The translations under genes and the position numbers were made by a program. The notes under the pieces were generated by a model that saw only the letters and a list, made by a program, of their open reading frames with translations, was not told the origin of the DNA and did not search any database. A DNA stretch of 64,000 nucleotides from Rhopalosiphum padi (Eukaryota; Arthropoda; Insecta; Hemiptera; Aphididae), in assembly GCF_020882245.1 (NCBI RefSeq), contig NC_083597.1, forward strand, positions 69,170,152 through 69,234,151. The letters run 5' to 3'. Numbering within the stretch: position 1 is the stretch's first letter; the number at the start of each line of letters is the position of its first letter. Positions 26,301 to 38,139 of this stretch are shown here, in pieces.

Positions 26301-28754
26301 TAAATTTTTTCAAACAATATGAACAATTTATAAATTACCTATGTGATTACTTATTTTTCTATTAAGGTGCCTTAACTGGAATATTCAGTCAAATGCAATC
26401 AAATGAAGAAGTGGTAAGAGAACGTTCTATGAAGTTTATATTGAACAAAGTAATGGCATTGGGTAAAGAAATAATTAAAAGAGATGTAGAAGATTTAATA
26501 ATAGCAGAATGCAAAAAAGTTATGCAAAATATTACTTGTGAAGAATTTGAAACACTCATGACTATCTTATCATCGACTCATCTAATTAATACACCAGATG
26601 GTCAAAAAGAACTCGTTGAACTCTTAGCAAGCACAGCTGAACTTGATCAATTTTTTAATCCCAAAGATTTAGATCAAGTCAATCGATTCATAACTTGTCT
26701 AGATTTTGCTATTCCATTTTTTTCGGTAAATATTTGTTATAAAGTTCAAATTTTGATTAATTTAATGACTATAATTTTAATTTTATTTTAGGCTCATGTA
26801 GAATCCACAAAGTTTATTGTATATATATGTGAATTGTTGAATCGCTATACCCTTATAAAAGATAATGATAAACAATTTATCATTTTAAAGTCATTAGCAG
26901 AATCTGTACCATATTGTGGTAAACTAATGAACCCTGAAGCAGTAGTTGGACAAGTGTACCAAGCTCTATTAGTAAGTAGTTGAAATTATTTAAAGAGTTC
27001 ATTAAGGTATTGTCAACAATAACATTGTCAAATTCGTTTATAGTTTAACCTAAAATATCTATTATCTATCATATTTAATTTTACATTTTATTAGAATTAT
27101 GCATATATGTTTGAATCATTAGTTGATTAAAATATATCTCCTAAAGATTAGTTCAAATTAAACCTTTCTAACCCACTTGGTAACTCAGACCAATTTATTT
27201 TAGTTATTTATTACTCTAGCTGATCGCAATTATGCTGTAAACATACAATCCATAAATTGCCTGAGCAATAAAACCAACTTCAATTTTTTTTAAATTCTAC
27301 TTTATGTTATTTTTATAGGTTATGATCTGTTACTTATTATTAAGATAAACCTCCTCGTTGTTGTATGTCATTAGCATATTTTGACTTCTCTTACATTAGC
27401 TTTGTCTTAGTTACTGATATATGATTTATATTGAGCTATTAACTTATTCTATTGCTTGGGGCCAGCATATTGTTTTAATAAATATAAGGATATGGCAGGA
27501 TATGGATGTATTTTTTAAGGTCAGTTTTGAACTTATTTATGTAAAGAAGACTGGTATGAATATGTGTACATACTACATGGTATAGTTTAAACTTTGGCTC
27601 ACTGAATCGAAGCAAAGTAAAAATGTATTTCTTCATAAGTCATAACTGACCTGCAACATTTTGCAAAGAAAACCAAAATCTGTTTTAAAAACTTTGGTTT
27701 TTAAATATTTTGTTCAATTAGTAATAATTGTATATATTTAGTTTTTAAAAATAATAGCTAATAATTTTTAATTACCCAATCCATAATTTTTTGAACAAAA
27801 ATATCAACCCAAAATCTATTAATAGAAAAGGTATAAACATGTCTATATAGTTTCTATAAGGGGCATAAAAATTGTAAGTAATTATTAATTTTAACCTTGA
27901 GTATGTTATTTAAGTTTAAAATAAATATCCAATTGTAGGATTTAGTTACTGTTCCTGAGAATGATTCCAATAAGAAAGTTGAAGATATGGATTTACATCG
28001 CGTTGAAGCACTTTTGTATACTTTTCACAAACTTGGAAAACAATGTCCAGATTTTTTAAGCAAAGACCCTGAAAGACAGAAAGATTTTAAGAAAAAGTAT
28101 AATAATCAAAAAAATAAATCTTGTTGTTATTTGTTTTAAATTACATTTTCTTATTGTTTTTAGGTTATTGTACGTTGGAACGTGTACCCAAACCTTTGTG
28201 AAAATTGTTAGGCAAGACTTAAAAGAAAAGGGGGAAGAAGATGTAAAAAATGATCCAATTGTTGAAAAAAAACTAGAAGGATTAAGATTAGCATGTAACA
28301 TAAATACTTTAATTAAAGAGTTATTTAACATACCTCCTAGATTTAAAGCAACTGTCAACCTATCTTGGATTGGTGGAGCAACTAAGTCCAAACTTGTAAG
28401 TAACACTTAATTTAAATTATGAAAGTGATAAAATGAATTATTTTTATTGTAGGCACAAATCATTCAGGAGGGTAAAAAGCATGAACCTATTATAGTGGAT
28501 GGAAAATCTAAACGGATTGATGGCAGTAATAATAGCCAACAAATATATCAGCCTCCAAAGGATAAATTTAGTGCCAAATTCTCTAACAATACAACTAGTA
28601 ACTATACCACTTGCACAACTTACTATTAACTGTAGTAAATCTTTGTAAAATTTCCATTTTAGATAATAATCGTCGTGGTGGTGGTACTGGTTGGAACACT
28701 AAAAGATCATTCGACACCAGCAATGGCAATCGCCGTTCATGGCGACCATACTAA
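23305..28754 (+). CDS. API5: Apoptosis inhibitor 5 (API5/AAC-11)
   Basis: Exons are 23305-23382, 25863-26024, 26134-26299, 26367-26725, 26792-26971, 27939-28096, 28164-28395, 28453-28597 and 28663-28754. They join in phase to give 523 aa, against 524 in human. API5 is a nuclear helical-repeat (HEAT/ARM-like) protein that restrains apoptosis and interacts with RNA- and chromatin-associated partners. Family signatures seen are MYKYFGILADAKE, KGSTKEKRLASQFI, RFFKHFPNLA, AQLDLCEDED, the VVRERSMKF block, NPKDLDQVNRF, and IPPRFKATVNLSW. The tail has KRIDGSNNSQQIYQPPKDKF and an RRGGG end, like the RG-rich C terminus of the vertebrate protein. Reading through the exon 8 donor instead of splicing would stop at 28627-28629, so a second C terminus is possible. 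Intron 1 (2.5 kb) carries a nested LINE and repeat. A poly(A) signal is at 29013-29018. Confidence 0.97.
23890..25493 (-). pseudogene. Jockey-like LINE reverse transcriptase relic in API5 intron 1
   Basis: Read on the minus strand, 25493 to about 25190 encodes a post-YADD reverse transcriptase segment (LLQDRSHKIGFEFTASKSQ, then QWTPHIK). After an interruption, 24190 to 23890 resumes with the thumb region (YKSLILSQIQYGSQIY, then LDPIHNKGIHLSTRVFRTSS and a degenerate GKLPQP stretch). The order and spacing fit a single element cut in two by the repeat at about 24205-25170. Several stops and frameshifts show that it is dead. Family assignment rests on these motifs only. Confidence 0.7.
24205..25170 (+). 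repeat. Interspersed ~1-kb repeat, copy A, nested in a LINE relic
   Basis: Begins near GAACGGAATGATGAATGTATTG, with TTTTACAATGATGTGTG close behind, and ends near TATAGTGACC with CAGCAGAGTGATACCC. The same landmarks in the same order occur at 48955-49810, with a shortened copy at about 59900-60130. It has no open frame. Because it separates two adjacent parts of a LINE relic, it must have inserted after the LINE. Confidence 0.7.
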
Positions 28755-29375
28755 TGTAAATTAGAATTCAATTCAATTTTTTCACTGACGTGTTCTTAGT
28801 ACTAATCATATAATATGTACATTGCTGATTTAATTGTTAAATGTTAATAGTTTTCATTTATTTTTGAGCAATAATGCTAATTATAGTATGATTTAGTATT
28901 ATTGAATTATGTACATATTAATTTTTTTCTGACCAATTATTTTGTAAATTCACTAAGCATAGCCATCTTGTAATATGCTAGTTTAATATTCAAATATAGT
29001 TATTTGACAAATAATAAAATTAATTCTTAAGTAATTTGAAAGTATATTTTTTATCATAATCAGTATAACACTTTTCTTAAAAAATTGTATTTTTCAATAT
29101 AAAAAAATCAACAAAAAATTGAGACTATAAAAGAATTTTTAAATTAATTTATATAATAATATATACATAATAACTTTTTATAAATGGCAGTAGTTATTTT
29201 CTTTTTACATTACTTTTTTTTATATATAATATGTCATATATAGTATGAAAAGGTATCAAAGAGCTACTAAAAAGATATTCACAAACAAAATAAATGAATC
29301 AAATACTACAATTTCAATTAACAATGTAAAAATACCAAATTTAGTCCTAATTATTAACCAAAATTTTCTATTTAG

Positions 29376-30416
29376 GGTTTAGTTACTGTAGGTATTGAAA
29401 ATGAAGATAAGCCAATTGACACTGGTATATCGTCTTCAACTGAAATTAGAATGATTGACATATACAAACATTACAAAATGATTCAGTACAAAATAACTTA
29501 TTAATACCAAAATTAAAAACTAAAATAGACTATTTAAATTTAAGTGAAAAAATTGTTGAGAATAGACCAAAAATGTTAACATATTATACTGGGTTAGAGA
29601 GCATTAACTGTTTAACTTAGTACTAGAGCAGATTAAACCAGGATTAACTTCCAGCAATCAAAGATTATCAGAATTCCAAAAGTTATTATTGTGCTTAATG
29701 AAACAGATTAAATTTACCATTTGTGAATTTGAGTTACAGATTTAATATTACTTGTTCAGCTGTTTCTAATATATTTAGTAAAGTAATATTTCTTTTAGAA
29801 CATATGTTCAAAAAATTAATTTACTAACCTGATAGAAAATGTTTGCGTACCTTAATGCCTAAATTCTGTTGAAGTAATAATTGATTGTTTTGAGATTGCA
29901 ATTGTAAAACTATCAAATTTAAAGGCCAGAGCTCAAACGTGGTCATCTTATAAAAATAAAAACACAGTAAATACTTGATTGCAATTACTCCACAAGGTAT
30001 TATTTCATATATATCTGAAGGTTGGGGGGGTAGAGTCAGTGATAAGCATATAACAGAAAATTGCAACTTCTTAGAAAATTAATTGCCTGGGAATATAGTG
30101 TTAGCTGATCGAAGGTTTACAATAAATGAAAGTGTTAGATTTCATTATGTTACATTAAAAACTCCTGCATTCACTAAAGGACAATCTCAATTACACCCTT
30201 GTATTATTGAGGAAACAAGACAAATAGTGTCAGTTTGAATTCATGTAGAACGAGTTATTATATGTTTAATTTGTTCAAAATACACAATACTTAATGGCGC
30301 TGTTCAAATAAGTACCCTTAAACACCAAAGTGACAAATCATGTCTCCTTGATTCGATTGTAACTGTATGTTGCTCTTTAATAAATTTATGTAGTTCAGTT
30401 GTACCTTTAGATTAAA
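29376..30416 (+). pseudogene. PIF/Harbinger (DDE_Tnp_4) transposase relic
   Basis: Split across frames with several stops, the conceptual protein shows RPKMLTYYTGL, then a helix-turn-helix piece RLNLPFVNLSYRFNITC followed by SAVSNIFSK, then the DDE core with ISYISEGWGGRVSDKHIT, PGNIVLADRRFTI, PAFTKGQSQL and EETRQIVS followed by IHVERVI. These match the nuclease core of PIF/Harbinger-type transposases, where the Asp in LADR and the Glu in HVER are catalytic. Frameshifts and in-frame stops (for example before IHVERVI) make it non-functional. It starts about 600 bp after the API5 stop. Confidence 0.82.
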
Positions 30417-30529
30417 TATATTACATTTATATAATTTGTTTAAGCTTTCTTAATTATAAATATGAAATGTTTATTTATTTCTTTTACTAAAATAAAAAAA
30501 TTAAATTATTAAATTGTTACATAATGGAC

Positions 30530-30911
30530 CAGGGGTCGCCAACCAGTCGATCGCGATCGACTGGTCGATCTTTCTAGGACTATAGGTCGATCGTTAAAAA
30601 ATTAATTTTACCATTATCGGTCGATCGCGTAATAAATAATCGGTTAATGTTGACTGCTATATTGTATTCTAGGAATTTACCATAATGCCTCGGCTACAAT
30701 AAATAGTCAGAATTATTGTCAGTTTCAGTTTTTAACTCGACTGTCAATTTATTAGTCGTCACGTGCAAGTGTGCACCTTTTTTCAGACCTTTTTTTTTTT
30801 TACTCATAAAACAAATCTCTTCCTAAAGACCTAAATTCTCCTAGATGTCGATCACCTGTGACTAAAAATTTCAAATGTAGCTCACTTGTTTGAAAAGGTT
30901 GGCGACCCCTG
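30530..30911. mobile_element. hAT-like MITE, 382 bp, with perfect 8-bp TSD
   Basis: Left end CAGGGGTCGCCAACC, right end GGTTGGCGACCCCTG. TAATGGAC flanks it at 30522-30529 and 30912-30919. The left subterminal region carries repeated GGTCGATC motifs, which may be transposase-binding sites. There is no coding sequence. Confidence 0.92.
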
Positions 30912-31009
30912 TAATGGACAATAGTTACAACTTTAAAATATTATTTACAGATTGAACATTTCCAATTTTTGTTTGGCTTGCGTCATACCTACACATGTAT
31001 AATGATACC

Positions 31010-32475
31010 AAAGGTTTAAACACCCTTCTTGAGAACACATTAACATTTTACCCCCTTTGTCTGTCTTACACATACAATAAGGATATATTTGTCCACTTAA
31101 AGATTGTTGATTTGTAGTTGTAACTCAGGTAAAATAGCTTCATAAAAGAACCATTTTGATTTAATAATTATTTCATTACACAATTCGTGGTTTATGTTGA
31201 TGCGTTCTATGTGATAGTTATTTGGCGACCAAATAACAAAATCTGCATAATTTACACCACAAATCAGCATCTGTGTTTGAACTTGGTAGAAGTATGGATG
31301 GTTGTTTTTGAAATTTCTATCTGTTAAATAGTCAAGATTTTCTATATCTTTTCCCTAACTTAGACTATAGGGACATTTTATTTCCAGACAACCTTTTCCA
31401 CAACAGTCACAGTTAATTATCCCATCTGGACTTGTCCCCATGTATGGGATATTTGAATTAATGACTAATCCAGATTCAGTAACTAAAAAATGTATATGGT
31501 TGTTTTTTAATTTTTCAACGTTTAATATTTGGCCATTAGTCATTACTTTCATTAGTATTACCCCATTCTGTTGCTGCATTTTTAAATTTATTATTCAAGG
31601 GATAACAAATAGATTTATTAAGGCTTATATTTCAGTTATACGTTTTTACTGAACACACATCCTTAACTCTAGATGCAGTTATACGTCCACTCATAGGCGC
31701 CAAGTACATGGGTGCTCGGATGCTTGAGCACCCATTGAAAATATTTATAGGTATAGGTAGTGAGAGGGGAAAAGCCCCTCACGATTACTTGACATTGGTA
31801 TGAGCACCCAATAGATTTTTGAAAACCTGGCGCCTATGCGTCCACTGCTATACAAAAACCATTCTTTAGATTGTGACTGTAATCTAGTAAGTTCTTCAAT
31901 TTTGTTACAATCATTCACAGTTAAAGAAAAATCCATACTAGAACCTAATGTTATTAGCTCTTCTCTACTAAGTAGTGTGTTCTCATCTTTATAAATTCCA
32001 TTAAAACTTTTAGGAAAAGAGTTCATTTTAAATTTTAAATTGTAAGGTGATACTACCTTTAAAATATCAGGATTACTATTTATTTTGTCCAACTTGGAAA
32101 GAAAATTATGAAAAGTATCATTATCTTGAAGTGTTTTGGATAGTATTTTAATCAAATCAGTTTTTGATTTATATGTAAGTGAACAATGTGGGTCAATAGT
32201 TTTTGGATGGCTAAAATCTATAGAAGATATTTTTTTTGGTGCAGTATTTTTTTTAGAGGGGGTAACCCAATATGTTGAGACATCAGTAATTGATTTCTCT
32301 GATTCAGTTTTTTTCAAGCAAATGTACTGAAGAAAAAATAGCACAGCGCCAACATGCGAACAACATTCTCCTAGACCAGCTATGCAAGTACAATGAGCAG
32401 CTAACACATCTCCAGATTTTTTTTAAATAAGCCATGGTATTAATTTGGTATCATTCAACCTTTGAGAATGACACA
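31010..32475 (-). pseudogene. SWIM zinc finger / YqaJ-nuclease domain gene, broken
   Basis: Read right to left, the sequence has HSQRLNDTKLIPW, then a SWIM-type zinc finger (AHCTCIAGLGECCSHVGAV), a linker, and a YqaJ-like exonuclease part: SGR ITASR around the inserted element, then YMGTSPDGIINCDCCGKGCLEIKCPY and YFYQVQTQMLICGVNYADFVIW. YqaJ domains are PD-(D/E)XK nucleases, and the SPDG and EIKCP motifs carry the usual acidic and lysine residues. The frame is disrupted by a stop just before KKSGD, an inserted MITE (31692-31838), a stop and frameshift near 31580-31660, and a TAG at 31355-31357. SWIM/YqaJ genes are common multicopy, transposon-associated genes in insects. I treat this as a dead copy. 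A host function cannot be excluded. Confidence 0.75.
31692..31838. mobile_element. 147-bp hAT-like MITE inserted in the YqaJ pseudogene
   Basis: Ends are CATAGGCGCCA and TGGCGCCTATG, with exact 8-bp duplications CGTCCACT at 31684-31691 and 31839-31846. Taking out the element and one duplication reconnects the YqaJ reading frame across the site (SGR to ITASR), which confirms the boundaries. Confidence 0.93.
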
Positions 32476-33935
32476 CCTATAAATTGTTCAAAGCAGAAGC
32501 AAAATTATACTAAGCAAAATAAACATTTTTAATAGCAGCTTTTAAGTATAAACTTACCTCTGAAACTACAAATGTGTTATTATTAATATCAAGCATTTTA
32601 CATTGGATATCCATGCACTTACAAAAAAATTATACTCTTCTAAACTTTTATAAGCCTAAAACTCTTGTAAAGTGTATACACTTTTAGTTAAACAAGGTAA
32701 TTAAATATATCAGAATATGTTACATCTGGTACCTACTAAATCTAAATTGTTAGACCATTTAATTGATGGATCTTTAAGCATAAAATATGGATCATTGCAG
32801 TCGATATTACTTATCTTTTCTAGGTACCTTTTTTAACTTCCTTAGTCATAATGTTATTACTTAGTGTTAAAACCATTATACTTGTAAATAACCACCAATA
32901 CGTTATTAATGCATGTAACACAGTTAATCGTTTATTTAGAACAAAATTTAATACAATAAACAATTAATAACAATTACCTATATTATTATAATATTCATTT
33001 ATAAATATCATTAATATATTATAATATGCAATATTCAATGCATTTTGGTAGTATCACCGGCGTTTTTGGACCACCAGTTATTGATAAGAATTAAAATAAG
33101 TTTGAACCTAACCTATATTATAATATAATCATATAATTATTATTATAAATTATAATTATGTATTTATGTGGTTAGTAAAGCACGGATTTGTATGCATTTA
33201 CATATTTATTCTGGTTGATCTTATAACAATATGCCAAATGAGCATAAAATTTGTTTCATTAGTCATGACATAACGATTTAAAAAATGAAACTTTTATATT
33301 GCATATTTCTATTTTATGGGCTTATTTTACAATTTTAATTGCATATTTCAAAGTGTTTTTTTTGTTTTTTAAACATTTTTGAAATATATACTATTGTCCA
33401 GTGGTGAACCCAGGATTTTAGTACTCTACTAATGTGGGTCTGCCTACTCTGCCTCACTTACGAGAGGCCATCACTGTATAGAAGGTTCAACCATAACTAT
33501 GCATTACAAAGTCGCTTGCAGTTAACCTTATTTATATAATATTTTAATACCAACATCTATAGTAGACATAAGGTAAACTAAGTTTTAAGTAAAATTTACT
33601 TACAAACGTTCGTATTATTAATAAATTGTTATTTTTATTTGTTGCATTAAAATTGATAATTGATTAACAAATTTACCTGGAATATTTAAATAATTTTGAA
33701 TATTTTAGGTTTTGAGAAGGGTTTATACATATTTATTATTTTATTAATTGTATACATAGTTGCAGTAAATTTATTTAATTTTAGTTTTCAATAATTTTTC
33801 ATTTTCACAGTAGAAGGTATTTCTAAATTCTAATCCAATAGAAATAATAATATTATAATATTATCACGAACTAAGATATATCTTAGTTCGTGAGTATTTT
33901 AATTTATTAAGGTAAAGAATTATATAGTAAAGAAA
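32476..33935. other. Spacer between two transposon relics
   Basis: AT-rich DNA. At about 33400-33480 a short segment starting CAGTGGTGAACCCAGG and ending near GGCCATCACTG may be a tiny decayed MITE. No host gene was seen. Confidence 0.4.
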
Positions 33936-34640
33936 ATTATAATAATTTTCTGCGCTTTTTTAAATGCAAATCTACTTATTACAATATTACGTTATTAAAA
34001 TTGATTGTTTGTGCTATGTTGCCTTTTATGCACAATATTTCCAAATTTGATAGCCGGTCTTCAGTCACAATTGATCGAAGATATACTTTGAGAAGTTTTA
34101 GCCTGTTAAACCTTCTTTCTGCAGTTGCACTGCTGCATAGGCGCAACTAGAGCTCTATTTCTGGATAGGCTAAATTGATATTAGCAACCCATGGGGGCTT
34201 TGCCCCTACGTCACTAGTATTGTTAACATATAAAATTTGGTGAGCTACAGACAAAACTGGGTGGGCTTAGCCCACCCAAGACCCCCCCCCCCTAGTTGCG
34301 CCTATGCACTGCTGTCTGCAGGAAGTGTATAAAATATTTTATACAAAATATATAAATATTAGGTTACTAAGAAACCACGTCTCGAGAAATCATGAACTTC
34401 AACACTTAATTTAATTTTAATGGTTCAGTTGATGGTAAACCAGACAAAATGAACGGTATTTCACTTCTATATCAAATCATCTTCATAAAATCTTAAATGT
34501 TTAATAGAAATAAGATTTTCGTATGAATTTTCTTTGGACATTTTTTTTTGTATTTAATACTTCAAATTATTGAGTAATGTTAGAAAAATCTTCAAAACAT
34601 TTGATATCTACAAGTTTTCGGACTTTCAGTTATAACTAAT
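33936..34640 (-). pseudogene. hAT transposase C-terminal (dimerisation) relic
   Basis: On the minus strand, around the insertion at 34136-34306, the sequence reads LPADSSATAERRFNRLKLLK, then VYLRSIVTEDRLSNLEIL and a NIAQTINFNNVI stretch. This matches the C-terminal dimerisation region of hAT transposases (consensus like LPVSTASAERSFSKLK, YLRSTM, ERL..L). Upstream sequence to about 34640 gives weaker, broken matches to the adjoining part. Stops and the insertion make it non-functional. Confidence 0.78.
34136..34306. mobile_element. 171-bp hAT-like MITE inserted in a hAT transposase relic
   Basis: Ends are CATAGGCGCAACTAG and CTAGTTGCGCCTATG. The target duplication CACTGCTG is exact at 34128-34135 and 34307-34314. 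A C-run sits inside the right end. The insertion splits the codons just after the SSATAERRF motif of the hAT dimerisation domain, read on the opposite strand. Confidence 0.93.
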
Positions 34641-34914
34641 TGTGTGCTTTTGTTTTAATCATTGATTGTTTTAAATTAAATTAATTAACATGGAAAATAT
34701 ACGGCTCAAGAAAAACCAACTAGAATAAATAATAAAGGCAATACATTGAGACTGTGTCAGTGTTGCAAAACCGAATAGCATCTACAATTGATACGGTTAA
34801 TATTTGTATCTCTATAATACAAAATAATATTTTTATAGCATAACATTTTATCCAAATACGAAAATAGCGAAATATTCAACAGTGCTTGATTATGTGTTTT
34901 TTTTTAATTTTTAG

Positions 34915-35880
34915 AGCACACAAAATTCAAAAAATTTAAATGTGCCTACGCCTACAGCTGCTCATAATTTTTTATCTCCATCAACATCTAACCAAAATTG
35001 TATTGCACATAAAGAGATAAAATTATCAAACAAGGATTTACACAGGTACTGAGGTATCTAATTAATTAAACTTATTTCACAAAGTACTATGTATTACACG
35101 TTTAAATGAATTGCTCAGTACAACTAATACAATATTGACTTAAAATAAATATGTAAGTATCTAATTGGTTGAAACGTAATTTTTACTTTTATATTTTTAG
35201 AAACCTTGTTGATGATAGTTTTGAAAACGATTTTTTATCATTATCACCAGAAACTCTCGTAAATGGTAGTTGTGATGTTACAACCTAAATTTTCTTCATC
35301 CAATAATTTGGATGAAGAGAATAACAAGTTAGTAAATGTAAATTTATCTATAAATTATATAGTTTATGTCAAAATTATCAAAAGGTTTATAAATAAATAT
35401 TAGCGCTAATATTTTAGTATAGTTAATATTTACAATAGTTCGGACTTAAACTATTTTTATTTATTATAGTACAAAATTAATTTACATATTAGCGATTTAT
35501 TAAAATGTATCTTTATTATTTTAGAAATTCTTTAAGTGGTCGAAGAATTATTAATATTAACTATTTTTTGAATAGTTTACAATCAATTAAACACGAATTA
35601 TTCAATTGTAGTATTCAAAATCTTGTTTTTATATTAGAAATAAAAAAGGGCTTTTTTTCTGAATTTAATTTTGAATGTAACCTGTGCAAAAAAAAGTTAT
35701 ATTTTCCGAACCGCCAGACATAAGCGAATCTTAGTCTATTAACGCAGCAATTGTTACTGCCATAGAAGTGTTCTATGTTACTGCGGCAGTAAATACTGGA
35801 CAAGAATTTACAAACTTGGAACAATAAATTTTCATCCATATTAGATATGCCATGTATCATGTATGAGTAATAAGACTTGA
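34915..35880 (+). pseudogene. Mutator-like transposase-domain gene, spliced and broken
   Basis: Probable exons are 34915-35045, 35201-35327 and 35525 to about 35880. The splice phases join, but exon 2 needs a one-base shift near 35282. The first two exons encode a Ser/Asn-rich linker. Exon 3 encodes GRRIININYFLNSLQ, then a segment with two CxxC-spaced cysteines (FECNLCKK). After a frameshift there is SINAAIVTAIEV, NTGQEFTNLEQ and, in another frame, FSSILDMPCIMY. The series GRRI, CxxC, NxxAAV, GxGFxxLE and FSSMDIPCMS is characteristic of the 'Mutator-like transposase' domain found in many insect genes. At least two frameshifts and a TAA near 35723 break the frame. Its own promoter and first exon were not found. 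Confidence 0.65.
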
Positions 35881-36191
35881 GAATTGCTAAAGAATTGTTT
35901 TTTGTATCCAATTTTGTATTTAGTTGCTTGTGGTAAGTATATTGTGTAATCAGTGCCTGAATTTGTGAGAAGTAAAACAATTATAAAAATAGAAGAATTT
36001 TTATAATTGTTTTATATATCTATTGATTTATGCCATATCGTCATATGGTATATAATATAGAATATATATTTGGATTTATTTGCTAGTGAAGAATTTGTAC
36101 TGTGTCTGTCATGTTTGTGAATATATTTTACTTTGTGTCAAATTATTAATACTCGTCTTGAATCTTTTTTATTTTTATGAATTTTATTTAG

Positions 36192-38139
36192 GATAGTTTA
36201 TCAACCGCTCAATCTGAAATAATTATGAGACAATTGAATTATTCAGAAAAAATAATTAGTCCAGAATTAAGAACTTTTGCTCTGACTTTACATTTTTACT
36301 CGCCTTCTGCATATAATTATGTAAAAGATGCGTTTAATAAGTCTTTGCCTCACCCTAGCACCATAAAGAAATGGTATTCGACAGTTGATGGCGCACCAGG
36401 TTTTACTGAAGAAAGTTTTAAAGTTGTGAGATCTAAAGTTACTGAAAAGGCTCAAAAAAACAAAAAACTTGTATGTGGAATTATAGTTGATGAAATGTCA
36501 ATAAGAGATGATCTTCATTTTAATGGTAAACGCCTCCAAGGTTATATTAATTTTGGACTGAAAACCACTGAAAATGCAGGTAGCGTTTTAGTAGCAAAAG
36601 AAGTAATAGTTTTTTTGATAGTAGCGTTGAATTCCCACTGGAAAATTCCAGTTGGTTATTTCTTAATAGGTGGTTTAAATGCTCCTGAAAGGGCAAAATT
36701 AGTCAACACTTGATTGGAGATGTTATCAGACACTGGAGCCATAATAAAAACATTGACCTTTGATGGAGCTACGCCTAATATTGCTATGGCAAAACAATTA
36801 GGTGCTGATATTCCAAATAATCCTACTTTTAACCATCCTATCACAAATGAACCAATTCACATATTTTTAGATACAGCACACATGCTGAAGTTAGTTAGAA
36901 ACACTTTAGGTGACTTGAAATATATGTATGATCAAAACAATGATAAATTTGAGTGGAGTTATTTTTATAAATTAGTCGAACGACAAGAGAATGAAGGCTT
37001 GCATTTAGCAACTAAAATTCGTCGAAGACATATCAATATCTTCAAAGAGAAGATGAAAGTACGTCTACCCAACTATAGAATACTGCAAAAGAATAAATGA
37101 TATCATCGATTTCTTAAATACTCAAAATTTTCTTGGTAAACTGCGATACAAAAAACCATTGTATATAAGTGATGAGAGTAAAATCGTAGAATTTGTAAAA
37201 AGCTCTATTGAATACTTAAAATTATTAAAAAATCAAGATTTTAAGCCAATAACAAATTCAAAACGTAAGACTGGATTTAATGGACTCATTACTTATTTAA
37301 ACAGTGTTTACAATTTGTTTAACGATACAGTTAAAACTGGAACTATGGATTTTATTTTAACTTACAAAGTATCTCAAGATCACCTCGAAATGCTTTTTTC
37401 AGTGATAAGATCTAGAGGGGGATTTAATAATAATCCGTTTGCAGCCCAATTTGAGGCAACATATAAAAAGCTATTGATACATACTGACATATCAATTTCA
37501 AACAATGCAAATTGCACACCCCAGGACTCAACAAATATTCTTCATGTTTCAAGTAATAAAAAGAAACCAACTCAAATTTTTTTGGATATGCTATGTGTAG
37601 AAGAAGAACTAAATATTATTATTGATGACAATGAAACAGGACAAAATTTACCAAATTATAATATACACACAGTTGAATACATTTCTGGATTTGTTACAAA
37701 GAAAGCTATTAAATTTTTAAAATGTGAAGTTTGTATTCATGCACTGAAAACCACTACTGATACAAAATATTTATTAATTGATTTAAAAAACCGAGGCGGT
37801 CTAACTAAGCCGGTAGAATATGTAGTTAAACTATGTAAAATTTCCGAAAAAACATTTAAAACTTCAATCCAATGTGCAGTTACAAGCAGAAAAAACCCTG
37901 TAGATTTTTTAATATTAAAATGTATGTCTCAAATAACTAACATTTATGAATATTTTCCAAGTTTGAATGATCATATCTATTCTCAGTCGCCTATCAATAA
38001 CCATTTATTACAACTCATCAAATATATAATAAAAATTTACATAACAATCCGCTTGCATTATTATAATAAGGAATTAAGTCAACCAAAAATTAGAGTGCGA
38101 TCAGAACTTACAAAATTAATTACTTTTAAACACCAATGA
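36192..38139 (+). pseudogene. P-element / THAP9-like transposase, disrupted
   Basis: An exon opens after an AG acceptor at 36190-36191 (DSLSTAQSEIIMRQLNYSEK) and runs as three open pieces: 36192-36710, 36714 to about 37075, and about 37075-38139. Motifs follow the P-element superfamily: LRTFALTLHFYSPSAYNYV, STIKKWYS, the first catalytic Asp in GIIVDEMSIR, the second in TFDGATPN, the GTP-binding insertion region with FLDTAHMLKLVRN, and QDHLEMLFSVIRSRGGFN with the last acidic residues. So all catalytic positions I expect are present. It is broken by an in-frame TGA at 36711-36713 and by a deletion with frameshift near 37072, between KVRLPN and TIEYCKRINDIID. The N-terminal THAP zinc finger was not found upstream. 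Confidence 0.85.

Noticed and set aside
29376..29420. Resemblance of GLVTVGIENEDKP to the API5 exon 6 start DLVTVPENDSNKK, suggesting a duplicated exon
   Set aside because: The match lasts only a few residues, and the sequence continues into a Harbinger transposase.
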